From CAYYHA01 sp964471535 (GTDB lineage: Bacteria > Myxococcota > Myxococcia > SLRQ01), in the NCBI GenBank assembly GCA_964471535.1, contig CAYYHA010000092.1:1-14425 (forward strand): a DNA stretch of 14,425 bases. Reading direction: 5' to 3'. Numbering within the stretch: position 1 is the first letter of the stretch; each line of letters opens with the position of its first letter. A model generated the notes under the pieces. That model saw only the letters and a program-made list of their open reading frames with translations. It did no database searches and was not told the origin of the DNA. This document shows, in pieces, positions 1 through 5,228 of the stretch. Both the position numbers and the translations under genes were made by a program.

Positions 1-109
1 TCGCGGGCACGGGCCCCATGAGGAGATCGCGCTCCTTGAAGAGCCACTGACCTTGTTCGACCACCGGCTCGTTGGGTGGGAAATCGCCTAGACCTAGCCC
101 CGAAGCCAT
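1..109 (-). CDS. N-terminal fragment of unknown protein, possibly GYF_2-like
   Basis: The reading frame starts with ATG at 107-109 and runs off the left edge, giving 36 visible residues. An AGGGAG Shine-Dalgarno site lies about 5 nt upstream of the ATG, which supports the start. The visible part reads as a short leader ending EPVVEQGQ, then WLFKERDLLMGPVPA. The spacing of Trp, a charged turn and Gly-Pro-Val resembles the start of a GYF_2 (DUF4339) domain, which in Myxococcota often occurs at the N-terminus of signalling or membrane proteins. This match rests on very few residues. The gene diverges from truA with about 50 nt between the starts. No function can be assigned. Confidence 0.6.
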   Translation of the reverse strand, partial: MASGLGLGDFPPNEPVVEQGQWLFKERDLLMGPVPA

Positions 110-159
110 CGTCTCCCTTGAGGTTGCGCTGTCGTGACGATAGCACAGGGCCCCTCCGC

Positions 160-987
160 ATGCGCCTCGTCCTGAAGATCGCCTACGAGGGCGGCCACTT
201 CGGCGGCTGGCAGCGTAACCCCGCCTTTCGCACCGTGCAGGGAGAGCTCGAGGCCGCACTCGCAGCGGTGGGACTCCCGGGGAAGCTACAGGCCGCCTCG
301 CGGACGGATCGCGGCGTCCACGCGGAGGGCCAGGTCGCCCACCTGAAGTTGGGGAAGACCGATCGCCCACCGGATCCCAAGGAGGTGCAGCGCCGCCTCG
401 CGGAGGTCTTGCCCGAGGACCTCTCGGTGGTGGACGCGGCGCTCGCGCCCGGCCGCTTTCACGCCCGGTGGTCGAGCCGGGGGAAGGTCTATCGCTATCG
501 CATCGCCTTCCACGAGGCGCCCCGGGCCTGGCGGCTGCCGGATCCGCGGGGCTTCCCCAACGTGCCGCCAGAGGCACGCCTCGACGTGGAGGCCATGCGC
601 AGTGCCGCTCGGCTGCTCCGTGGGCGCCGTCCCCTGCGCGGCCTCGCTTCCTTTCACAGCCGCTTCGACCGGGGGGTGCACCGGCCTCGGTTCATGTGTC
701 CGGTCCTGACAGTGGAGCCGGACGGCGTCGTGTCCATTTACGTCTCGGGGGGTGGCTTCTTCCGCCATCAGATCCGAAATCTGGTGGGGCTGCTCTGCGA
801 GGTCGGCTACGGGATGCGGGATCCCGCCGAGGTATCCACCCTGGTGGAGAGGCGCCCCTACCACGAGGGGCCGCGGGCCCCTGGCTGGGGGCTGACGCTA
901 CTGCGGGTACGCTACCCCCTGCCCCTCGATCCCTTCCGCGAGCCGCGCTGGCAACCGGGGCGCACGCGAACCTTCAGCGGTCCATGA
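160..987 (+). CDS. truA: tRNA pseudouridine(38-40) synthase TruA
   Basis: TruA converts uridines 38-40 of the tRNA anticodon arm to pseudouridine in the cytoplasm. The 275-residue product has the normal family length. It begins MRLVLKIAYEG. The catalytic aspartate is D50 in the signature ASRTDRGVHA, followed by the usual Gln-Val-Ala segment. The C-terminal half carries the family block GGGFFRHQIRNLVG (canonical: G-x-F-L-R-x-x-V-R-N). An in-frame ATG at 76 would add 28 residues but would lie inside the divergent gene that starts at 109, and those residues do not look like TruA, so ATG 160 is chosen. An AGGG at 147-150 is a modest ribosome site. The 3' end overlaps the convergent 41-residue ORF by 14 nt. 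Confidence 0.95.
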   Translation: MRLVLKIAYEGGHFGGWQRNPAFRTVQGELEAALAAVGLPGKLQAASRTDRGVHAEGQVAHLKLGKTDRPPDPKEVQRRLAEVLPEDLSVVDAALAPGRFHARWSSRGKVYRYRIAFHEAPRAWRLPDPRGFPNVPPEARLDVEAMRSAARLLRGRRPLRGLASFHSRFDRGVHRPRFMCPVLTVEPDGVVSIYVSGGGFFRHQIRNLVGLLCEVGYGMRDPAEVSTLVERRPYHEGPRAPGWGLTLLRVRYPLPLDPFREPRWQPGRTRTFSGP

Positions 988-1099
988 GGACGCGACGCAC
1001 CCGGCGCACCTCGGCGGCGAAGTCGAGGTCGATGAGCTCCTCCACCAGCTCATCGAGGCGATCGTAAAACTGCTTCAGTCGCTTGAGATCCTTGTCCAT
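974..1099 (-). CDS. 41-residue charged helical microprotein
   Basis: ATG at 1097-1099 is preceded by GAAGGAG at good spacing, and the frame ends with TGA at 974-976. The product, 41 residues, begins MDKDLKRLKQFYDRLDELVEE. It shows leucine/isoleucine heptads mixed with Asp/Glu and Lys/Arg, so it is probably one amphipathic or coiled-coil helix. It ends in an Arg-rich segment (EVRRVRRVLMDR). The start lies 3 nt after the stop of the 43-residue ORF, which implies translational coupling. The stop overlaps the end of truA. I do not recognise the family. Support comes from ribosome sites and operon spacing. Being a small DNA-bound or protein-bound partner of the upstream RHH protein is inference. 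Confidence 0.6.
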   Translation of the reverse strand: MDKDLKRLKQFYDRLDELVEELIDLDFAAEVRRVRRVLMDR

Positions 1100-1102
1100 C
1101 GC

Positions 1103-1234
1103 TTACTCCTTCTTCTCGAAGTGCTCTCGGTAGAAGTGTGCGAAGGGAAGCTCCTCCGGCCGACCTCGGGCGATGATCCGGTACCACCGGAGCGAGGTGG
1201 GCTCTTCCTCGTCGCGTCGCGTCTTCGTCTGCAT
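1103..1234 (-). CDS. 43-residue hypothetical microprotein
   Basis: ATG at 1232-1234 is preceded by GGAGGAG about 8 nt upstream, and TAA at 1103-1105 ends the frame. The product is hydrophilic with no membrane segment or signal peptide. It opens with a charged stretch (MQTKTRRDEEEP), has a central SLRWYRIIARG strand-like segment, and ends PFAHFYREHFEKKE. It sits 36 nt after the RHH gene and 3 nt before the 41-residue gene, so all three appear to be one transcript. I recognise no family. It could be a very small toxin-like partner or an accessory subunit of the RHH protein, but nothing in the sequence decides this. Confidence 0.6.
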   Translation of the reverse strand: MQTKTRRDEEEPTSLRWYRIIARGRPEELPFAHFYREHFEKKE

Positions 1235-1270
1235 CAGGGGTCTCCTCCGTGGCTGTTCGGTGGTCGGGCC

Positions 1271-1441
1271 CTAGAGGAGGTGCCGGTACTTCGCGATGAG
1301 ATCGGCGATGGCCTCCCGCAGGTATTCGCTCTGCCGCACCCGGGTGCGGGCGCAGAGGGCCTTCAGCCGGGCGAAGTCTGCCTGCGGGAGGCGGATCACG
1401 AGGGCCGTAAGCGGGTCGGTCTCCTGTCTGCGGTCGTACAT
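1271..1441 (-). CDS. Ribbon-helix-helix (CopG/ParD-like) DNA-binding protein
   Basis: The 56-residue product has an RHH layout: a beta strand TALVIRLPQADFARL (about residues 12-26), a first helix through LKALCARTR, then RQSEYLREAIADLIAKY as the second helix. Proteins of this fold dimerise, and the strand pair enters the DNA major groove. They serve as autorepressors or antitoxins. ATG at 1439-1441 is preceded by GAGGAG 5 nt upstream. A longer in-frame ATG at 1627 would run through the terminator and promoter, so it is rejected. It is the first gene of a three-gene micro-operon and probably represses its own promoter. A conventional toxin gene is not seen downstream. Confidence 0.8.
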   Translation of the reverse strand: MYDRRQETDPLTALVIRLPQADFARLKALCARTRVRQSEYLREAIADLIAKYRHLL

Positions 1442-1478
1442 GCACGCTCCTCGAAGGGGTCGTCCCACACGCACCCCC

Positions 1479-1506
1479 ACGGTAGCAGTGAGACGCACAG
1501 GGTCAA
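1479..1506 (-). promoter_or_regulatory. Putative sigma70 promoter of RHH micro-operon
   Basis: On the minus strand, TTGACC (1501-1506) is followed by a 16-nt spacer and TACCGT (1479-1484), about 38 nt before the RHH start codon. The -35 match to TTGACA is 5 of 6; the -10 match is weaker. The -35 box overlaps the T-tract of the upstream terminator. In such GC-rich DNA a good -35 box is notable, but the assignment is by eye only. Confidence 0.4.
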
Positions 1507-1540
1507 AAAAATGCCCCGGCCCCCCGAAGGCGGCCGGAGC
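1505..1540 (-). terminator. Rho-independent terminator with UUCG tetraloop
   Basis: Read on the minus strand, an 11-position GC-rich stem (1529-1539 with 1514-1524) closes a TTCG loop (1525-1528). There is one G-U pair and one mismatch. The stem is followed, after GCA, by seven consecutive T residues (1505-1511). It lies 25 nt downstream of the stop of the 99-residue membrane protein gene and would end that transcript before the RHH operon begins. Confidence 0.85.
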
Positions 1541-1565
1541 GTCCCCGCCTGCGCTCTCCCCCGTA

Positions 1566-1865
1566 TCAGGCGGAGAACGCGCGCGAGAGCTTGACCTGGC
1601 CCACGTGCCACCCACCGAAGGCGACACCGCAGAAGGCGAGGAGCGCGAGGGCGAAGCCGGACACGCCGCCGTCGTCGATGATCGCTCCGTGCTCGAAGAG
1701 CCAGACCGTGTTGACGGCGGTCCACACCACGGTCGGGACGACAGCGAGGAGCAAGGGCACGAAGGAGAGCGCCAGCTCCTTCTTGGTGGCGCTCTTCATC
1801 GCTCCATAGACGGTGCAGGCGATCGCAGCGATGGCTGCCAGAACGATCAGAATCTCGAAGAACAT
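1566..1865 (-). CDS. Small three-helix membrane protein, unknown function
   Basis: The 99-residue product has three predicted membrane helices, roughly residues 2-24 (FFEILIVLAAIAAIACTVYG), 33-57 and 68-88. A short basic loop AMKSATKKE lies between the first two, and a loop with EHGAIIDDGG lies between the last two. ATG at 1863-1865 is preceded by the strong site AAAGGAGA. The longer upstream in-frame extension is Arg/Ala-rich and unlike protein, so it is rejected. It is monocistronic: a strong terminator follows, and its 250-nt upstream region is shared with the divergent gene at 2116. The family is not recognised. The size and layout recall small inner-membrane proteins of uncharacterised type. 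Confidence 0.75.
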   Translation of the reverse strand: MFFEILIVLAAIAAIACTVYGAMKSATKKELALSFVPLLLAVVPTVVWTAVNTVWLFEHGAIIDDGGVSGFALALLAFCGVAFGGWHVGQVKLSRAFSA

Positions 1866-2115
1866 CGTGGGCGTCTCCTTTCGGGTGAGGATGGCTCGAA
1901 TGGGCCAGCGTGGTTCCGATGGACCGGCGAGGGGATGGGTGCCCGTGCGCTCCGGCACCGGCGGGCCCACACCGGCAGGTTCCGTGGACACGCCCGGGCA
2001 GGGAGCAGCCTGCGTGCCACGGCGCGCGCTTCGGTTTTTCAGGGGGATAGGCCGCATCCCCGCCGCCCGGATCCGGGCCGTGGTCCGGATTTCGGACCCT
2101 TGATAGGTAGGGGGC
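1866..2115. other. Divergent intergenic region (250 nt)
   Basis: This non-coding region separates the start of the three-helix membrane protein (minus) from the GTG start at 2116 (plus). No convincing -35/-10 pair stands out on either strand. It contains two palindromes near the plus-strand start, listed separately. The segments GGCACCGGCGGGCCC and CACACCGGCAGG share a CACCGGC(A/G)GG core around 1956-1980. I see no RNA gene. Confidence 0.5.
2066..2098. repeat. Two adjacent palindromes upstream of the 2116 gene
   Basis: The 12-bp perfect palindrome CCCGGATCCGGG (2066-2077) is followed 4 nt later by the inverted repeat GGTCCG-GATTT-CGGACC (2082-2098, 6-bp arms). Both share a TCCGG core and end 17 nt before the GTG start. 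They could be an operator or a 5' leader hairpin near the ribosome site (AGGTAGGGGG at about 2105-2114). The role is inference. Confidence 0.45.
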
Positions 2116-3372
2116 GTGGACTCCGTGCTCGCGCTCCTCGCCCTCGTGACGGGCGTGTACGCGCATCGGGCGGCCTGGCGAGAGCGCGGCGCGCTCCTCA
2201 CCCTCCTCGTACTCGATGCCGTGGCGGGGCTCCTTGCCCTCGTTGCCGGCATCGCGCCGGAGACCTTTGGCCGGTGGATGCAAGAGGACGGGCCCGCCGA
2301 GTGGGCCACCTTCTGGGCCTTCTTGCTCGCGGGCGCCCTGGTGCTCACGCGTCTCAAGGGCCTCTTCGGCCGGCGCCTCGCGCTCGTCCTGGCCGTGCTC
2401 CTCTCCGCCTTCTGTCTCTTCGTCGCCGGCGAAGAGATCTCCTGGGGGCAGCGGCTCTTCGGCTTCGAGCCCCCGGCGCTCTTCCTGGAGAAGAACTTCC
2501 AGCAGGAACTCAACGTCCACAACTTCCTCAAGGGCAAGAAGCTCGCCGGCCTCCCCCTCGACAGCCGGTACCTGGTCCTCCTCGTCGCCCTGTCCTATGG
2601 AGCCCTCCTGCCGCTCCTCCGCCGGCTCCTCGCGCGCCGGAGCGCGCCCGTCGGGCAGGCGCTCGAGGCGATTGCACCGCCGGTCTGGCTGCTGCCCCAC
2701 CTCCTCCTCGTCGCCTACGCCGAGGCGCGCTACCCGGTCGTCCTCACCGGCGAGGCGGCAGAGCTCCATCTCGGGCACTGTTTCCTCGCCGCAGAAGGAA
2801 TCCGGCGGCGGGGCGTTCCCTGGCGACGTGGGATGGGCTGGGTGGGACTCGCGCTCGGGCTGGGGATCGGCAGCAGCCTCGCGCTTGGCCCCCTGCTCGC
2901 CCGCCTCGGCGCAGGCCGGGTGGAGACGGCCCGATCCGAGCTGGCCGAGATTTCGGCAGCGCTCGCCCGGCCCGGTGCCGCGCGGCCAAAGCTCTTTTAC
3001 AAGCGCCGGGTCCACAAACGGCTCTACACCGCAGTGGAGGTGGGCTACTTCGATCTGGGCGTCCTCGATTCGAGGGACGGCCTCGACTCCGACGCGGCCG
3101 GTCCGCGGGAGGGGGGCCCGCGGCCCTTGGAGATGGAGGCGGCGCGCCGACGCTACTTCCTGGACCCCTGGGCCAACCCCTACTGGGTGCTATGGCTCCG
3201 AGGCCGCGGGCTGTGGGTCTATTCGTTCGGACCCAACCGCCGCCGCGACCTGGATACACGCAGCCCGGGAGCGGACCGCGGCGACGACCTCCTGGTGCCC
3301 GTCCCCCTTCTGCGGGCCCCCGGCCTCCGCCCGCCTGCGCTGCGCCCCCACCCGCCGCCAACCTCTGATTGA
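2116..3372 (+). CDS. Polytopic EEISWGQR membrane protein with GspG-like C-terminal domain
   Basis: The start is GTG with AGGTAGGGGG just upstream; the product is 418 residues. Residues 1-210 hold about five or six hydrophobic helices. After one of them comes a conserved-looking block: GEEISWGQR (105-113), then an N-Q-E-N-HN pattern at 127-136. The di-glutamate, Trp and His/Asn pattern is one I have seen in uncharacterised membrane proteins. A further hydrophobic helix (241-262) is followed by ETARSELAEISAALA (270-284), which resembles the helix after the membrane segment of type II secretion pseudopilins. The C-terminal part has YFLDPWANPY (347-356) and WVYSFGPNRRRDLDT, close to the GspG signature Asp-Pro-Trp-Gly-Asn-Pro-Tyr plus Tyr-Ser-x-Gly. 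DD at 390-391 sits where the calcium-site region would be. Family matches are from memory. Function is unknown; protease-like or envelope roles are speculation. Confidence 0.8.
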   Translation: MDSVLALLALVTGVYAHRAAWRERGALLTLLVLDAVAGLLALVAGIAPETFGRWMQEDGPAEWATFWAFLLAGALVLTRLKGLFGRRLALVLAVLLSAFCLFVAGEEISWGQRLFGFEPPALFLEKNFQQELNVHNFLKGKKLAGLPLDSRYLVLLVALSYGALLPLLRRLLARRSAPVGQALEAIAPPVWLLPHLLLVAYAEARYPVVLTGEAAELHLGHCFLAAEGIRRRGVPWRRGMGWVGLALGLGIGSSLALGPLLARLGAGRVETARSELAEISAALARPGAARPKLFYKRRVHKRLYTAVEVGYFDLGVLDSRDGLDSDAAGPREGGPRPLEMEAARRRYFLDPWANPYWVLWLRGRGLWVYSFGPNRRRDLDTRSPGADRGDDLLVPVPLLRAPGLRPPALRPHPPPTSD

Positions 3373-3382
3373 CGGGTCAATC
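3367..3382. repeat. Inverted repeat GATTGAC-GG-GTCAATC
   Basis: Perfect 7-bp arms (3367-3373 and 3376-3382) are separated by GG. The repeat overlaps the stop codon of the upstream gene. It is the most AT-rich stretch nearby. It could be a regulator operator for the monooxygenase gene 190 nt downstream, or simply a hairpin at the gene end; it has no T-tract. Confidence 0.4.
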
Positions 3383-3418
3383 TCCGATTGTGACGCTGCC
3401 CTGCCGCTGGGAGAGGCG

Positions 3419-3447
3419 GGTGGCGCTACCGATCACATGGCGCCACC
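3419..3447. repeat. Inverted repeat GGTGGCGC / GCGCCACC
   Basis: Perfect 8-bp arms (3419-3426 and 3440-3447) flank a 13-nt spacer inside the 194-nt gap between the 2116 gene and the monooxygenase gene. A stem could act as a factor-dependent terminator, or the site could bind a dimeric regulator. No T-tract follows. The remainder of the gap shows no gene and no convincing promoter, only an isolated TAGACT at 3510-3515. Confidence 0.35.
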
Positions 3448-3566
3448 GCGGCACGGCGACGGGGCGGGCGCGCCGAGGCGCGATGCGGCGCAGCGCCCCC
3501 CACATCCTTTAGACTGGCATCCCGAGGCTTTGGCCGTCGCGCCCACGCCTGGGCCGGGAGGACCCG

Positions 3567-4536
3567 ATGAAACACGCTGGGAACACGTGGCAAGGCAGAG
3601 CGCTCACCGCCGCCGGCTGGCTCCTCGTCCTGGGCTGCGGTGCGGCAGGACCGGCGCCCACTGGGCCTGTGCCGGAGACGGAGGCCGATCCCTGGGCGGA
3701 CGTCGCGGAGCGCTTCAGGGTGACCTCGGGGGAGTTCGAGGTGCCCGCCTTCTCCGAGGTCTACAAGTGTGCGGTCGTCCCCATGGACAACCCCGATCCC
3801 TTCTTCCTGACCCGCTACCGGGCGACGATGAAGCCTGGGCCGCACCACTTCAACCTGATGTACCTGGCCCACGGCGCGGGACCGGAACCGGGGCTCCACG
3901 AAGGGGCCTGCCCGATGGAGTTCGCGCCGACCTGGTTCGCGGGCAGCCAATGGACCGAGGTGGAGGAGACCCTCCCCGAGGGTCTTGCCATGCCCATCGA
4001 CGCCAACGTCGACCTCCTGCTCGACATCCACTACATCAACGCCTCGCCCAAGCCCATCCCGGGCCGGGTGGACGTGGAGATCGGCGGCATCCCCCAAGGA
4101 GGAGGTGCGCGAGCTGATGGGCGTCTACTTCAACGTGATGGACGGCTTCGAGATCCCGCCGCAGACCACCCAGACCTGGGCCGCGCGCTTCGCCGTGAAG
4201 CCCGGCTCGGAGGTCCATCTGATGACCTCCCATGCCCACTGGCAGAACACGCGCTTCGAGATCTTCCGCTACGACGAGAAGGATGGCTCCCTCGAGTCGC
4301 TCTACGTCAGCACCGACCCCCTGCACCCCAAGGTGCTTCGCTACGAGGAGCCGCTGCGCTTCGAAGAGGGACAGGGCTTCGAGGTGCGCTGCACCTGGGC
4401 CAATCAGCTCGACGTCCCGCTGCGCAACGGAGACAGCGGCCTCGAGGACGAGATGTGCATCATGGCCGCCTTCTACACCCCGGATGCGGGGATCGCCTGG
4501 CGCTACGGGCTGAAGCAGGGGACCCTCGTAGAGTAG
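3567..4536 (+). pseudogene. PHM/DBM-like type II copper monooxygenase lipoprotein, frameshifted
   Basis: ATG 3567 follows GGGAGGACCCG. The first frame encodes a lipoprotein signal ending LVLGC (lipid Cys24), GPHHFNL (H93, H94) and LLDIHYIN (H155). After IGGIP it goes out of frame. From 4096 the next frame continues KEEVRELMG through TSHAHW (H222, H224 in the joined product) and LEDEMC (M296), ending at TAG 4534-4536. Joined, it is 322 residues. H93, H94, H155 correspond to the CuH ligands and H222, H224, M296 to the CuM ligands of peptidylglycine alpha-hydroxylating and dopamine beta-monooxygenases, so both copper sites are intact across the break. The break is at a C5 run (4091-4095); removing one C restores the frame. 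It may be a sequencing error, a recent mutation, or +1 slippage at CCC-C. The substrate is unknown; the product would act in the periplasm or at the cell surface. Confidence 0.75.
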
Positions 4537-4595
4537 CGAGGCTCGAGGCACCAGCGCGGCGCGAAGGTGCCGTCGCCCCGGTGTGGACCCCTCCC

Positions 4596-4613
4596 GGTGG
4601 CTGCAACGCCACC
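4596..4613. terminator. Weak hairpin between convergent genes
   Basis: GGTGGC (4596-4601) and GCCACC (4608-4613) pair around a TGCAAC loop in the 107-nt gap between the convergent monooxygenase and barrel genes. There is no T-tract on either side. It may be a bidirectional transcription end signal, but support is weak. Confidence 0.25.
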
Positions 4614-4643
4614 TTGGCGGCGCAGCCTCGGCTCTGGCCACAC

Positions 4644-5183
4644 CTACAGGCGCAGCTGCAAGCCCAGCGCACCGTCGAAGGTGGCGAAGAAGCGTGTGCC
4701 CACCGCCGCCGAGACCCCGACCGAGAGCGAGATGCCGAGGTGTCGCCCGAGGTCATAGAGGACCCCCGCAGCCAGGTGGGCGCCCGCGGCGAAGCTCGGC
4801 AGGAGCGGTAGGTAGAGGTCGAGATCGGTGAAGGTCTTCCAATGCTCGTAGCCGAAGTAAACCCGGTACCCGCCGAGCAGCGCGAGGCCGGAGAGGGGGC
4901 CGGCAACAAGGGGCCGCAGTCGCAGGGAGAGCTCGTCACCTGTGTACGCCAGGCCGCGGGAGAAGCCCGCCTCGAACCCCAAGCCGAAGCCGGTCGCGCC
5001 TTCGTTGCCCGGCGCCACCGTGAAGCCGTAGGTCCCCACCGACTCGAAGCGAAGCCCCCACTGCCCCCGGTGGTCGAAGGCGGTGGCGTCTTCGAAGCGG
5101 TACCGAGCCTGCGCAGCACCAGGGACAAGGAGGGTCTGACAGAGCAACGCCCCCAAGAGGGCGAAACGGTGCTCGAGTGCCAT
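4644..5183 (-). CDS. Predicted small outer-membrane beta-barrel protein
   Basis: The 179-residue product has a signal peptide (about residues 1-26, hydrophobic FALLGALLCQTLLV, cleavage likely after AAQA). The mature part is built of short alternating strands rich in Gly, Tyr, Phe and Leu: for example WGLRFESVGTYGFTV, GFGLGFEAGFSRGLAYTG, GLALLGGYRVYFGYEHW and HLGISLSVGVSAAVGTRFF. It ends ALGLQLRL, with no terminal aromatic residue. About eight strands fit an OmpA/OmpW-size barrel. ATG 5181-5183 lacks a good ribosome site, so translation may depend on coupling to the large lipoprotein gene 45 nt upstream. An outer-membrane place is inferred from composition. It may partner the upstream lipid-binding-like protein. 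Confidence 0.7.
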   Translation of the reverse strand: MALEHRFALLGALLCQTLLVPGAAQARYRFEDATAFDHRGQWGLRFESVGTYGFTVAPGNEGATGFGLGFEAGFSRGLAYTGDELSLRLRPLVAGPLSGLALLGGYRVYFGYEHWKTFTDLDLYLPLLPSFAAGAHLAAGVLYDLGRHLGISLSVGVSAAVGTRFFATFDGALGLQLRL

Positions 5184-5228
5184 GGTGGGCTTACGCGCGA
5201 CCGCTGGGAGCCGTGGCTTTGCCGCCCC

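Noticed and set aside
76..159. Upstream in-frame ATG extension of truA
   Set aside because: Lies over the divergent gene start at 109 and adds residues not found in TruA; MRLVLKIAYEG at 160 matches family starts.
1296..3368. 690-codon plus-strand open frame
   Set aside because: It crosses the terminator, antisense RHH and membrane genes and the 2116 gene in another frame; Arg/Pro-rich shadow typical of high-GC DNA.
3515..3536. Sigma54-like promoter (TGGCAT...TTTGGC) before the monooxygenase gene
   Set aside because: Spacing between the GG and GC elements is one base short and the -12 TTGC core is missing.
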